Below the pieces are notes generated by a model, which saw only the letters and a list, made by a program, of their open reading frames with translations, searched no databases and was not told the origin of the DNA. A stretch of 64,000 bases of DNA. It comes from Butyrivibrio sp. Its GTDB lineage: Bacteria; Bacillota; Clostridia; Lachnospirales; Lachnospiraceae. Positions 7,093-16,216 of this stretch are shown piece by piece. A program made the position numbers and the translations under genes. Location: positions 1 through 64,000 of the forward strand of contig SVGA01000020.1 of NCBI GenBank assembly GCA_015056575.1, written 5' to 3'. Position 1 is the first letter of the stretch; each line of letters begins with the position of its first letter.

Positions 7093-9018
7093 TTGATTCC
7101 AATTCTAAATGTAGTCAATTTCTTAATTCTCTTTCCCTTCATCATGGCAATTGTGATAGGTCTTCTCAAGAAGGCAAGCCCTCTTAGAAGTGCTGTTATC
7201 ATGATCGGTGGATTTACCATTATGATAGCTGCTGTATATATTGCCGTGACGGTGATAACTTCTGGGGATACATCACAATTTGTGTACTTGCAGGAGACAC
7301 ATATTCCCGACATCTTTGTTATGGTCGGTGAAGTATTTCTTATGTGCCTTGTTTGTTTTCTCAGCATCAAGTACAAAAAATATTATGCAATCCTGTTTTC
7401 ACTGGCCGGAACAATTCCCGTAATGTGGATGGATCTTACAGGCAGAGTAGTAGAGGGTAATAATCATATCAGGATTGATACCTTTGCAGCTGTTATGTAT
7501 CTTATCGTAGGTGTTGTAGGTATCCTTATCTGTATCTATGCATCAGGTTACATGAAGGATTACCACAATCATCATACTGATGTTCAGGACAGATCAAGCT
7601 ATTTCCTGGCTTTGATGTTTGTATTCCTTGGAGCTATGTTTGGTCTTATCTCATCAGATAATCTCGGATGGATCTATTTCTTCTGGGAGATCACTTCGGT
7701 ATGTTCATTCCTTATGATCGGATATACAAGAACTCAGGAAGCTGTAGACAATTCTTTCAGAGCGCTTTGGATGAACCTTTTGGGTGGATGCGGCTTTGCA
7801 GCAGGTCTTATGATCTGCAATATGAAGTTTGAGATATCAAACCTCAGCCAGCTTACAGTTATGGGCTATGCTCCTTATCTTGTTCCCGCAACCTTATTTG
7901 CGTTTGCGGCATTGACAAAGAGTGCTCAGTTCCCGTTCTCAAGATGGCTTCTGGGAGCGATGGTTGCGCCTACTCCGTCCAGCGCGCTTCTGCATTCCGC
8001 TACGATGGTTAAGATTGGCGTTTACATGCTTATAAGACTGTCACCTGTAATGAAGGACTCTCTTACAGGTGTAATGATCACAGTTATTGGTGGATTTACA
8101 TTCTTTGCAGCATCTCTTCTTGCCATTACCGTTAGTGACGGTAAGAAGGTGCTTGCTTATTCAACAATTTCAAACCTGGGACTTATTACTGCCTGCGCAG
8201 GAACCGGAACAACCGAGGGTGTGTGGGCCGCAGTAATGCTGGTTCTTTTCCATGCTGTATCCAAGTCACTTCTTTTCCAGACAGTGGGTGACATTGAGAA
8301 CTGTATGCACAGTCGTGACATTGAGGATATGCACGGACTTATCATAAAGCTTCCGAGACTTGCTTTTATCATGATCATCGGTATCTGCGGAATGTTCATG
8401 GCTCCCTTCGGAATGCTGGTATCAAAGTGGGCTGCTCTTAAGTCCTTCGTAGATTCAGGTTCTGTATGGCTTGTTATCTTCCTGGTATTTGGTTCCGGCA
8501 GTACGCTTTTCTACTGGGCTAAGTGGCTTGGTAAGATATGTACAGTTATCCATCAGTCCTTTGAACTTGAAGATATAACACCCAGAAGTGAGCTGGTTTC
8601 AATCTTCCCTCTTACTTCACTTATAATCATCATGTGCTTTGCTTTCCCCTGGATGTCAGGACACATGATCCAGCCTATCCTGAATGAGGCATTTTATACC
8701 AAGATTCCGGATGTTATCGGCGGAAGCGATGTAATCATCATGATGATCATGGTAGCAATGGTATTTATGATCCCTATCGGATCAAGATTCCTTTCTATCG
8801 GTAAGAATTCCAAGATGACAATGTCTTATGTTGCGGGTGTTAATGCAGGTGATGACAGACATTTTATAGACTCCTTCGGAAAAGAGAGAGCTCTTTACAT
8901 GTCTAACTGGTATATGGTTGATTACTTCGGAGAGCATAAGCTCCTTAAGCCGTGTATCTGGGTATCTGCGATTCTTGTTGCAGTAATGCTAATCGTTGTG
9001 GTTGGAGGTGCTTTCTGA
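7093..9018 (+). CDS. echA: Ech hydrogenase subunit A (NuoL/MrpA-like antiporter subunit)
   Basis: This 641-residue polytopic membrane protein is the ion-translocating subunit of the Ech-type [NiFe] hydrogenase. It has about 16 predicted helices and the Complex I antiporter signature, including WEITSVCSFLMIGY and the LTKSAQFPFSRWL segment around the key lysine, then PTPSSALLHSATMVKIGVY. It would couple ferredoxin oxidation and H2 formation to proton or sodium export. The start is TTG at 7093, with AAAGGGGCG upstream. It sits 41 bases after the metal sensor and its stop overlaps the echB ATG, so the genes are co-expressed. Confidence 0.92.
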   Translation: MIPILNVVNFLILFPFIMAIVIGLLKKASPLRSAVIMIGGFTIMIAAVYIAVTVITSGDTSQFVYLQETHIPDIFVMVGEVFLMCLVCFLSIKYKKYYAILFSLAGTIPVMWMDLTGRVVEGNNHIRIDTFAAVMYLIVGVVGILICIYASGYMKDYHNHHTDVQDRSSYFLALMFVFLGAMFGLISSDNLGWIYFFWEITSVCSFLMIGYTRTQEAVDNSFRALWMNLLGGCGFAAGLMICNMKFEISNLSQLTVMGYAPYLVPATLFAFAALTKSAQFPFSRWLLGAMVAPTPSSALLHSATMVKIGVYMLIRLSPVMKDSLTGVMITVIGGFTFFAASLLAITVSDGKKVLAYSTISNLGLITACAGTGTTEGVWAAVMLVLFHAVSKSLLFQTVGDIENCMHSRDIEDMHGLIIKLPRLAFIMIIGICGMFMAPFGMLVSKWAALKSFVDSGSVWLVIFLVFGSGSTLFYWAKWLGKICTVIHQSFELEDITPRSELVSIFPLTSLIIIMCFAFPWMSGHMIQPILNEAFYTKIPDVIGGSDVIIMMIMVAMVFMIPIGSRFLSIGKNSKMTMSYVAGVNAGDDRHFIDSFGKERALYMSNWYMVDYFGEHKLLKPCIWVSAILVAVMLIVVVGGAF

Positions 9019-9887
9019 TGGAAATTACTTTTATAATCAAAGCGCTTTTATATTTATTATTAGCTCCTTTTATCGGAGGACTGTTATCGGGCACAGACAG
9101 ACTCTTTTCCGCCCGTATGCAGGGAAGACAGGGCCCGCCTATTGTTCAGCCCTTCTATGATGTAATAAAGCTGCTTAACAAACAGACCACCGTTGTTAAC
9201 AGTATTCAGGTTCTGTTTGTTACCGGCTACCTTATCATGACCATATTCACCGGCTGCCTCTTCTTTGCAGGCGGTGATATGCTCCTGGTATTCTTTGCTC
9301 TGTCCATGTCTGAAGTACTTATGGTAATGGCTGCTTTCTCAACAAATGGACCTTACAGTATCATGGGTGCACAGCGTGAGCTGCTTCAGATGATGTGTTA
9401 TGAGCCTATGACCCTGCTTGTTGCTATCGGTTTCTACTATGCACAGGGAAGTTTCATGGTAAATGATCTTGTGGCAGCTCCTATGCCTGCGATAATCAAG
9501 CTTCCCGGGTTTTTTATCGGATTTGTATTCATTCTGATCATCAAGCTCAGGAAGTCACCCTTTGACCTTAGTACATCACACCATATGCATCAGGAGATGG
9601 TTAAGGGACTTACAACAGATCTTTCCGGTAATAACCTGGCTTTTGTGGAGATAGCAGAGTGGTACGACACTGTTCTTATGATGGGTATTGTGGGAATGTT
9701 CTTTATCACAGCAAACCCCATCAGCAGAATCTGGGCAATTATAGCAATTGCTGTCGTATTCTTCCTTATAACCCTTGTTGACAATGTATTCCCCCGCGTT
9801 AAATACATGACAATGCTCAAGGTTTCCTGGGCTGTGATCCTTGTGTTTGCGGGAACCAATCTGTTGATTCTGAACGTACTTAAATAA
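9018..9887 (+). CDS. echB: Ech hydrogenase subunit B (NuoH-like)
   Basis: EchB is the NuoH-like membrane anchor linking the peripheral hydrogenase arm to the ion channel. The 289-residue protein has about eight helices and the family motif GRQGPPIVQPFYDVIKLL (about residues 32-49), where NuoH and HycD have the cytoplasmic loop facing the small subunit. The chosen ATG at 9018 overlaps the echA stop (TGATG); an upstream in-frame extension to 8952 would lie inside echA and lacks family similarity. The acidic loop and conserved KSPFD segment are present. Confidence 0.93.
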   Translation: MEITFIIKALLYLLLAPFIGGLLSGTDRLFSARMQGRQGPPIVQPFYDVIKLLNKQTTVVNSIQVLFVTGYLIMTIFTGCLFFAGGDMLLVFFALSMSEVLMVMAAFSTNGPYSIMGAQRELLQMMCYEPMTLLVAIGFYYAQGSFMVNDLVAAPMPAIIKLPGFFIGFVFILIIKLRKSPFDLSTSHHMHQEMVKGLTTDLSGNNLAFVEIAEWYDTVLMMGIVGMFFITANPISRIWAIIAIAVVFFLITLVDNVFPRVKYMTMLKVSWAVILVFAGTNLLILNVLK

Positions 9888-9911
9888 TAATCAGGAAGGG
9901 AATATAGATCG

Positions 9912-10580
9912 ATGAATATTGCAAAATCACCATGGGTCTTACATTATGACGGATCCAGTTGTAACGGATGTGATATAGAAGTTCTTGCTACCATGACTCC
10001 CATGTATGACGTGGAGAGATTTGGTATCATCAACACAGGTAATCCCAAGCATGCTGACGTGCTCCTTCTTACAGGAGGAGTAAACGCGCAGACCGCCCCG
10101 GTCATCAGGCAGCTCTACAACATGATGCCTGATCCAAAGGTTGTAGTGGCCTGCGGTATCTGTGCATGTGACGGAGGAATTTTCAAGGAGTGCTATAACA
10201 TTCTGGGGGGAGCTGACAAGGTGGTTCCCGTTGATGTATACGTACCCGGATGTGCAGTCAGACCCGAGGCTCTTATCGAAGGTGTTGTAAAAGCCGTGGG
10301 AATCCTTGAAGAGAAGAGGAAGAAACTCAAAGAGTCCATGAAGGCCGGATATTGTGCGGTTGACTACAGCAAGATGGCCATTCATATGACTGCCGATGAC
10401 TACGATCCTACGGATCAGTACGATGAAGTCCTTACTGAAGAGGCGCTTCGTCAGCAGGCTGAGGAGAAGATCAAGGCTACAGCGAAACCTGCTCCCAAGC
10501 CCGCAGCACCTGTGGCAAATGCGGCAACCAAGCCTGCACCTGCAGTTTCGGCAAATTCTGAGAAAGGAGATAAAGCTTAA
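9912..10580 (+). CDS. echC: Ech hydrogenase small subunit (NuoB-like, [4Fe-4S])
   Basis: EchC holds the proximal [4Fe-4S] cluster next to the [NiFe] site. Candidate ligands are Cys17 and Cys20 (SSCNGCDIE), Cys81 (VVACGICACDGG) and Cys114 (PGCAVRPEAL), the NuoB pattern. The core ends near residue 140, but the protein runs to 222 residues, with an acidic linker and then a Lys/Ala/Pro-rich, probably disordered tail from about 184. EchF in the same complex has a similar tail. The gene starts with an ATG behind AGGAAGGG and overlaps echD by one base. Confidence 0.94.
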   Translation: MNIAKSPWVLHYDGSSCNGCDIEVLATMTPMYDVERFGIINTGNPKHADVLLLTGGVNAQTAPVIRQLYNMMPDPKVVVACGICACDGGIFKECYNILGGADKVVPVDVYVPGCAVRPEALIEGVVKAVGILEEKRKKLKESMKAGYCAVDYSKMAIHMTADDYDPTDQYDEVLTEEALRQQAEEKIKATAKPAPKPAAPVANAATKPAPAVSANSEKGDKA

Positions 10581-10912
10581 TGAATACAGAGTTTATAAGT
10601 GTTAATCCCGAGAGCATTATTGACGAGTCTCAGAAGCTTAAATTCGCCGGATATCACCTTATCCAGCAGTGCGCAACCAGAGTTCCTGAGGCCTATGAGC
10701 TTATATATTCCTATGGAAAAGATCTGGAGATGAAACATCTTAAGATGACTCTTCCTGAGGATCAGGAAATTTCAAGTATCACCAGTATTTATCCCTGCGC
10801 ATTTATTTATGAGAATGAGATGCATGATCTTTTTGGCGTAAACATTAAGATGATAAATATTGACTTTGAAGGCAAGCTCTATCGCACAGCGATCGAGACA
10901 CCATTTAAATAA
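10580..10912 (+). CDS. echD: Ech hydrogenase subunit D (NuoC-like)
   Basis: This 110-residue soluble protein matches the NuoC/30-kDa subunit fold found in group 4 hydrogenases. The YPCAFIYENEMHDLFGV segment (about residues 73-89) corresponds to the conserved AxWxERExxDxFGI motif of the family. It helps dock the large and small subunits. The start overlaps the last base of echC and echE begins 12 bases downstream behind TCGGAGG, so it is firmly within the ech operon. It is somewhat short, as is usual for EchD. Confidence 0.9.
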   Translation: MNTEFISVNPESIIDESQKLKFAGYHLIQQCATRVPEAYELIYSYGKDLEMKHLKMTLPEDQEISSITSIYPCAFIYENEMHDLFGVNIKMINIDFEGKLYRTAIETPFK

Positions 10913-10924
10913 TCGGAGGAAATA

Positions 10925-12004
10925 ATGTCTAATAGAAGCGTAATCCCTTTTGGACCCCAGCATCCTGTTCTCCCTGAGCCCATACACCTTGACCTTGTAA
11001 TGGAGGATGAGAAGGTTGTGGAAGCTATCCCTTCCATAGGCTTTATTCACAGGGGACTTGAGAAGCTGGTTGATAAAAAAGACTTCAACGAAATGGTATA
11101 TGTGGCAGAACGTATCTGCGGTATCTGCTCACTTGGCCATGGACTTGGCTATGCTGAGGCTGTTGAGCACATTATGGATATTGAGGTGCCTTCAAGAGCT
11201 CAGTACTTAAGAACATTCTGGTCAGAACTTTCAAGAGTTCATTCACATCTTCTCTGGCTCGGTCTTCTTGCCGATGCTTTTGGTTTTGAGTCTCTTTATA
11301 TGGAGTGCTGGAGACTTCGTGAAGAAGCTCTTGATATGTTCGAAGCATCAACCGGTGGCCGTGTTATCTTTTCCGTAATGAAGGTAGGCGGCATCAGACG
11401 TAACGTAAGCGATGAGATGCTTAAGGATTTCTATCAGAGAATCAATAAGATGGAAGAGGACCTTAAGACAATTTCCAAGCCTTTCCTTAATGATGCGGCT
11501 GTTCAGACAAGACTTCGCGGAGTTGGTATCCTCACTGCTGAGCAGGCTGATGCTCTTGGATGCGCAGGTCCTTTCCTTAGAGCCAGCGGCATAGTAAGAG
11601 ATATCAGAACAACAGGTTACTGCGCATACGGCGATATTGATTTTGAGCCTATCATTTCAACTGAAGGCGATTCATATGCCCGCACAGAATGCCGTATCAA
11701 AGAGATCTTCCAGGCCTTTGATATCATGCGTCAGTGCATTGACAAGATGCCTGCCGGTGATATTGATGTTCCCGTTAAGGGAATGCCCAACGGCGAATAT
11801 GTAATGAGAATAGAGCAGCCAAGAGGTGAGGCTATTTACTATGTAAAGGCCAACGGCACCAAGTTCATAGACAGAATGAGAGTCCGCACTCCTACTTTTG
11901 CGAACCTTTCAGGACTTGTGGAAGTGCTTAAGGGCTGTGACCTTGCAGACGTTCCGATCCTTGTACTTACAATTGATCCATGTATCAGTTGCACTGAGAG
12001 ATGA
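10925..12004 (+). CDS. echE: Ech hydrogenase large subunit ([NiFe] site)
   Basis: EchE carries the catalytic [NiFe] centre. The N-terminal ligands are Cys65 and Cys68 (ERICGICSLGHG) and the C-terminal ones Cys353 and Cys356 (DPCISCTER). The protein stops three residues after the last cysteine, so there is no C-terminal peptide for a maturation endopeptidase to remove; no such protease gene is in the cluster. At 359 residues it matches the group 4 (NuoD-like) size, well below uptake hydrogenases. Together with EchA-D and F it forms a ferredoxin-dependent, H2-evolving ion pump. Confidence 0.95.
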   Translation: MSNRSVIPFGPQHPVLPEPIHLDLVMEDEKVVEAIPSIGFIHRGLEKLVDKKDFNEMVYVAERICGICSLGHGLGYAEAVEHIMDIEVPSRAQYLRTFWSELSRVHSHLLWLGLLADAFGFESLYMECWRLREEALDMFEASTGGRVIFSVMKVGGIRRNVSDEMLKDFYQRINKMEEDLKTISKPFLNDAAVQTRLRGVGILTAEQADALGCAGPFLRASGIVRDIRTTGYCAYGDIDFEPIISTEGDSYARTECRIKEIFQAFDIMRQCIDKMPAGDIDVPVKGMPNGEYVMRIEQPRGEAIYYVKANGTKFIDRMRVRTPTFANLSGLVEVLKGCDLADVPILVLTIDPCISCTER

Positions 12005-12005
12005 T

Positions 12006-12028
12006 ATCTTGAATTGATAATTCAAGAT
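12006..12028 (+). repeat. Hairpin between echE and echF
   Basis: ATCTTGAATT and AATTCAAGAT are perfect 10-base inverse copies around a GAT loop, starting two bases after the echE stop. There is no T run, so it is not a normal terminator; an mRNA stability or processing element is possible. Confidence 0.55.
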
Positions 12029-12059
12029 GTATACAGAGTTCGATAAAAAGGAGATAGAA

Positions 12060-12554
12060 ATGGCAATTGTAAGTTTTAATAAAACAGTATTACATAATCT
12101 CTTTTCAAAGCCCAAGACAAGAAAGGTTGAAAAAGAGTATCCCGAAGGGACAAGAGGACATGTCGAGAACGATATGGACCTTTGTATTCTCTGTGGTCTT
12201 TGCTCAATAAAGTGTCCTACTCATGCTATTACTGTAGACAAGAATGAGAAGACCTGGTCAATAAGACCCATGAGCTGTATTCAGTGCAGATGCTGCGTTG
12301 ATAACTGTCCCAAGAAGTCACTTTCAATGGGACTTAGATTCCAGGAGCCCGGTTCCGAGAAGGTTACAAAGACCTTTAAGCAGTCCGAGAAGGCTATTGC
12401 AGCACAGGAAGCACTTATGAAGGCAGCCAAGGAGCGTGCGGCAGCCGCTGCAGCAGCAAAGGCAGCACAGGCACAGGGCGCAGCACCCGCAGCGCAGGCT
12501 AAACCGGCTGCACCTGCACCACAGGCTAAACCTGAAGAGAAAAAAGAACAGTAA
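12060..12554 (+). CDS. echF: Ech hydrogenase ferredoxin-like subunit F
   Basis: EchF passes electrons from ferredoxin to EchC through two [4Fe-4S] clusters. The ligands are visible as CILCGLCSIKCP (residues 42-53) and CIQCRCCVDNCP (73-84), a NuoI-like pair. From about residue 112 the 164-residue protein continues into an Ala/Lys/Gln/Pro low-complexity tail of some 50 residues, much like the one on EchC. The ATG at 12060 has AAAAAGGAGA upstream; the longer frame from 12027 overlaps the hairpin and lacks a ribosome-binding site. hypF follows three bases after the stop. Confidence 0.93.
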   Translation: MAIVSFNKTVLHNLFSKPKTRKVEKEYPEGTRGHVENDMDLCILCGLCSIKCPTHAITVDKNEKTWSIRPMSCIQCRCCVDNCPKKSLSMGLRFQEPGSEKVTKTFKQSEKAIAAQEALMKAAKERAAAAAAAKAAQAQGAAPAAQAKPAAPAPQAKPEEKKEQ

Positions 12555-12557
12555 ATA

Positions 12558-14945
12558 ATGGTAAAAAAGATTACAGTTAAAGGGGCGGTACAGGGAGTTG
12601 GTTATCGCCCCTTTATTGCAGAAATGGGAACTAAATACGGACTTTTGGGCTGTGTCAAAAATATAGGAGCAGCCGTAGAAATAAAAGTTGCCGGAGAGGA
12701 CGACAATGTTCAGGATTTTATTGATCATTTGTATTCTGACATGCCTCAGGGAGCTTTTATTTTGTCTGTCAGTGTTTGCGATATTCAGGATGAGATTACT
12801 GAATTATTAAAGTTTAAGGGAGTTGAGATAGTTGAAAGTAACTCCATGGATTTTACCGGAGATATCCCTGTCTTTCTTCCCGATATAGGAATCTGCGACG
12901 ACTGTATGAAGGAGCTTCTGGATAAGGACAACCGGAGGTATCACTATCCGCTTATAAGCTGTGCTGTATGTGGTCCAAGGATCAGCATATTGAACAGACT
13001 TCCCTATGACAGGGCTAATACCACCATGGATGAGTTTGACCTGTGTTATCAATGTAAGAGAGAATATCTTGAAGGCAGAAGATGGTATGCACAGACAATT
13101 TCCTGCAACTCCTGCGGTCCTCATTGGGGATTTAGCCAGAAAATAGACCCAAAGTTTTTCAATGCTTTTATGTATGAAAGCGGCATGAAACAGGCCATAA
13201 ATGCTTTAAATAAAGACCTTATTATCGCATTTAAGGGTGTTTCGGGATATCAGCTTATGTGTAAGCCCATAAGTGATGCTGCCACAGAACTTCGGCAGAT
13301 CAAAGGAAGGGAAAGCAAGCCCTTTGCCATTATGTATCCCACTATTGATGATATTAAGAAAGATGCAGATGTAAGCCCTCTGGAGGAAAAACTCCTTACG
13401 TCATCCGCAAGACCGATTGTCCTTCTTAGGAAAAAGAGGAATTTTCCGGAAGCTGTAGATATGAACAGCGCCTATATTGGTGCTTTTCTTCCGGCATCGG
13501 GGGCCCACAGGATGATCCTGGATGAAACCGGACCTCTTATTGTTACAAGCTGCAACAAATCCGATTCGCCTATTATCATAAATAATTCCGAATTTAAAGA
13601 GTCCTTTGAAATGCTTGTGGAGGGTGTGTATTTCTATGACAGAAATATAAACATCCCTCAGGATGATTCGGTGATGTTTGTAATTAGTGCAGGCGGTATT
13701 GAAGAAGCACAGTTTATAAGAAGATCCAGGGGATTTTTCCCGCTCCCTGTCACTATAAATACTGATAAGCTTCATCTTGGCTATGAAAAAGTTCCGGAAA
13801 CAATACTGGCGCTTGGAGGCGATCTTAAGGCAGCGCCTGCAATTGCCTGTGGCGATAAGATAATGCCTTCTCAGTATATAGGAGACCTTGAAAATGAAAA
13901 GACATTACAGCTGTACAAGCAGACAATAGATAACTTCGAAAATCTTTTTATGCAAAAACCCACTGTAATTGTCGGTGACCTTCACCCGAGATATCATTCA
14001 ACAGCTTATGGAAGGTCAAAAAGCAAGAATGAAGGCATACCTTTTGTACAGCTTCAACATCACTTTGCCCATATCTATTCCGTAATGGCAGAAAACAGCA
14101 TGACTGAGGCCATAGGCGTTGCTCTTGACGGAACAGGCTATGGAGAAGACGGGAAGATTTGGGGCGGAGAATTTGTTTACTGTTGCGGCACCAAACATGA
14201 AAGGATGGGAAATCTTTGCAGTGTTAAGCTTGTTGGAGCAGATAGCGCCGCAAAGAATGCCAAAACTGTTGCCAGGTGTTATATTCATGAGTGTGTAAAA
14301 ATTGGGCTTCTTTCTGAGGATAAAGGACAGATACTGCTAAAGGACGAGACACCTTTAGAGAGACAGCTTATAAATTCCGCTCTTGATAATGACATAAATA
14401 CTTTTGAATCCTCCAGTATGGGAAGATTCTTTGATGCTGTCTGTGCTCTTTTGGGAATTGCCAATTACAATGACTATGAAGGCAAATGTGCGGTGATGCT
14501 TGAGCAGGAGGCTGCTAAATATAAAACTGAGCATCAGCCCGACAGCATTAGTAGGATCGGTGTCGGAACTCAGCTTTTCTTTAATGATGACTCCTTTGAA
14601 CCGGATCCCTTCACTGCTTTTGCAGACCTGTTTACACTGAAAAATTCCTGTGATTACCCGCTGTCAAAACTGGCCTATTATTTTCATCAAACCGTGGTAA
14701 AGATGATCGTTATGGGATGTATGAGGATGAGAGAAAAGACAGGTGTTTCCAATGTATGTCTTTCAGGAGGCTGTTTTAATAACAGGATAATACTTGAAGG
14801 ATCTGTAGAGGCTCTTATCAATGAGGGATTTTCAGTGGTCTGGAATCAGAAGGTCCCACTGGGAGACGGAGGCATTTCTCTTGGGCAGGCATATTATGGA
14901 CTGCTTTTGGCAAGAGATGGTAGTTTAAAAAGATTGGAGAACTGA
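12558..14945 (+). CDS. hypF: Carbamoyltransferase HypF (hydrogenase maturation)
   Basis: HypF converts carbamoyl phosphate into the thiocyanate carrier on HypE that supplies the CN ligands of the [NiFe] site. Domains in order are an acylphosphatase-like N-terminus (VQGVGYRPF near residues 10-18), zinc fingers (CDDC, CAVCGPR, CYQC, CNSCGPHW, about residues 110-190), a YrdC-like domain (IKGRESKPFAIM near 250) and a Kae1-like C-terminal half with the metal ligands HHFAHIYSV (about 500). At 795 residues it is a little longer than most HypF. It follows echF by three bases, and hypC begins one base after its stop. Confidence 0.96.
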   Translation: MVKKITVKGAVQGVGYRPFIAEMGTKYGLLGCVKNIGAAVEIKVAGEDDNVQDFIDHLYSDMPQGAFILSVSVCDIQDEITELLKFKGVEIVESNSMDFTGDIPVFLPDIGICDDCMKELLDKDNRRYHYPLISCAVCGPRISILNRLPYDRANTTMDEFDLCYQCKREYLEGRRWYAQTISCNSCGPHWGFSQKIDPKFFNAFMYESGMKQAINALNKDLIIAFKGVSGYQLMCKPISDAATELRQIKGRESKPFAIMYPTIDDIKKDADVSPLEEKLLTSSARPIVLLRKKRNFPEAVDMNSAYIGAFLPASGAHRMILDETGPLIVTSCNKSDSPIIINNSEFKESFEMLVEGVYFYDRNINIPQDDSVMFVISAGGIEEAQFIRRSRGFFPLPVTINTDKLHLGYEKVPETILALGGDLKAAPAIACGDKIMPSQYIGDLENEKTLQLYKQTIDNFENLFMQKPTVIVGDLHPRYHSTAYGRSKSKNEGIPFVQLQHHFAHIYSVMAENSMTEAIGVALDGTGYGEDGKIWGGEFVYCCGTKHERMGNLCSVKLVGADSAAKNAKTVARCYIHECVKIGLLSEDKGQILLKDETPLERQLINSALDNDINTFESSSMGRFFDAVCALLGIANYNDYEGKCAVMLEQEAAKYKTEHQPDSISRIGVGTQLFFNDDSFEPDPFTAFADLFTLKNSCDYPLSKLAYYFHQTVVKMIVMGCMRMREKTGVSNVCLSGGCFNNRIILEGSVEALINEGFSVVWNQKVPLGDGGISLGQAYYGLLLARDGSLKRLEN

Positions 14946-14946
14946 T

Positions 14947-15162
14947 ATGTGTGTAGCTATACCCGGCAAAGTTATCGGACTTGAGGGAACTGAAGCCAGC
15001 GTTGATTTCAGCGGCAATATTGTTAAGGCTCAGGCCGGACTTGTCAATGTTAAAATAGGAGACAGAGTTCTTGTCCACGCAGGCTGTATAATTCAGACAA
15101 TGGACGAAGATATGGCCAATGAGATTGAAGAGCTTTTCAAAGAAATAGAGGATCTTAACTGA
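14947..15162 (+). CDS. hypC: HypC/HypG-family hydrogenase maturation chaperone
   Basis: HypC is the small chaperone that works with HypD to assemble Fe(CN)2CO and delivers it to the large subunit. The 71-residue protein begins MCVAIPGKVI, where Cys2 after removal of the initiator Met is the essential ligand, and has the family VHAGCIIQTMDE segment. It lies one base after hypF and two bases before hypD, so translation is probably coupled. Confidence 0.96.
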   Translation: MCVAIPGKVIGLEGTEASVDFSGNIVKAQAGLVNVKIGDRVLVHAGCIIQTMDEDMANEIEELFKEIEDLN

Positions 15163-15164
15163 TA

Positions 15165-16211
15165 ATGAGTATCATGGATCTAAAAGATATAGTAAAAGAA
15201 TTAAAAGAATACGAAGGCGACGAGGTAAGGCTGATGGAGGTCTGCGGAACCCATACCGCAGCCATCTCTGAGAATGGCATTCCTTCCATGCTTTCACCTC
15301 ATATTAAGCTTATTTCCGGCCCGGGATGCCCTGTCTGCGTAACTGTTACGGCAGTGATAGACAGGCTTGTTGAGCTGTCTCTTTTACCGGGGACGACAGT
15401 CCTGACCTTTGGGGATCTTATAAGGGTTAAGGGATCGAAAATGTCACTGGCGGACGCCAAGGCAGAAGGAGCCTCCGTAAAGATGGTATATTCCCCCATG
15501 GAATCCATAAAGCTTGCAAAGGAAAATCCTGATCAGAACTATGTTTTTGCGGCAATAGGCTTTGAGACCACAACACCTGTATATGCCTTGCTCATTGAAG
15601 AGGCAAAAAAAGAGGGTCTTAAGAACCTTAAGCTTTTGACCTCACTAAAGACCATGCCTGAAGTTATAAGATGGGTCATTAAAAACGGTGGCGGAATAGA
15701 CGGTTTCATCGCTCCGGGGCATGTTTCAGCCGTTACCGGCGGTGAATTGTTTAAAGAACTGGCAGATGAACTTGGAATCCCCTTTGTAGTATCGGGATTT
15801 GAGGGAAAAGAGCTGATCTTTACAATCTACTCCCTGGTTAAAATGAAGGGAAAGGCCGGTTATAAGAACCTTTACAAATCAGTGGTTACCAAAGAGGGCA
15901 ATCTTAAGGCAAAAGAGCTGGTGGATAAATACTTTGAGGTTTCGGATGCCTCGTGGCGCGGAATGGGAAGGATCCCCGGCTCCGGCATGGTATTGAGAAA
16001 AGAGTACCGGGATTTTGATGCGGGAAGTATTGGCCTTGATGAGGATCATATGCCGGCAGGATGCTGCTGCGACAAGGTACTTGTGGGTAAATTGCAGCCA
16101 AATCAGTGTCCGCTGTTTGGCAAAAGCTGCACCCCGGACAACGCCCACGGCGCCTGCATGGTTTCAACCGAGGGCAGCTGCTATAACTACTTTATTTCCG
16201 GAAGAAGGTAA
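15165..16211 (+). CDS. hypD: Hydrogenase maturation factor HypD
   Basis: HypD is the iron-sulfur scaffold on which, with HypC, the iron gains CN and CO. The 348-residue protein has the hallmark EVCGTHT motif (about residues 24-30), GPGCPVCVT (about 51-59), GFETTTP, and a C-terminal cysteine-rich region (CCCDKVLVG through CPLFGKSC to GACMVS) for the [4Fe-4S] cluster. It sits between hypC and hypE with gaps of two and five bases. It is complete and typical. Confidence 0.96.
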   Translation: MSIMDLKDIVKELKEYEGDEVRLMEVCGTHTAAISENGIPSMLSPHIKLISGPGCPVCVTVTAVIDRLVELSLLPGTTVLTFGDLIRVKGSKMSLADAKAEGASVKMVYSPMESIKLAKENPDQNYVFAAIGFETTTPVYALLIEEAKKEGLKNLKLLTSLKTMPEVIRWVIKNGGGIDGFIAPGHVSAVTGGELFKELADELGIPFVVSGFEGKELIFTIYSLVKMKGKAGYKNLYKSVVTKEGNLKAKELVDKYFEVSDASWRGMGRIPGSGMVLRKEYRDFDAGSIGLDEDHMPAGCCCDKVLVGKLQPNQCPLFGKSCTPDNAHGACMVSTEGSCYNYFISGRR

Positions 16212-16216
16212 TTTAC

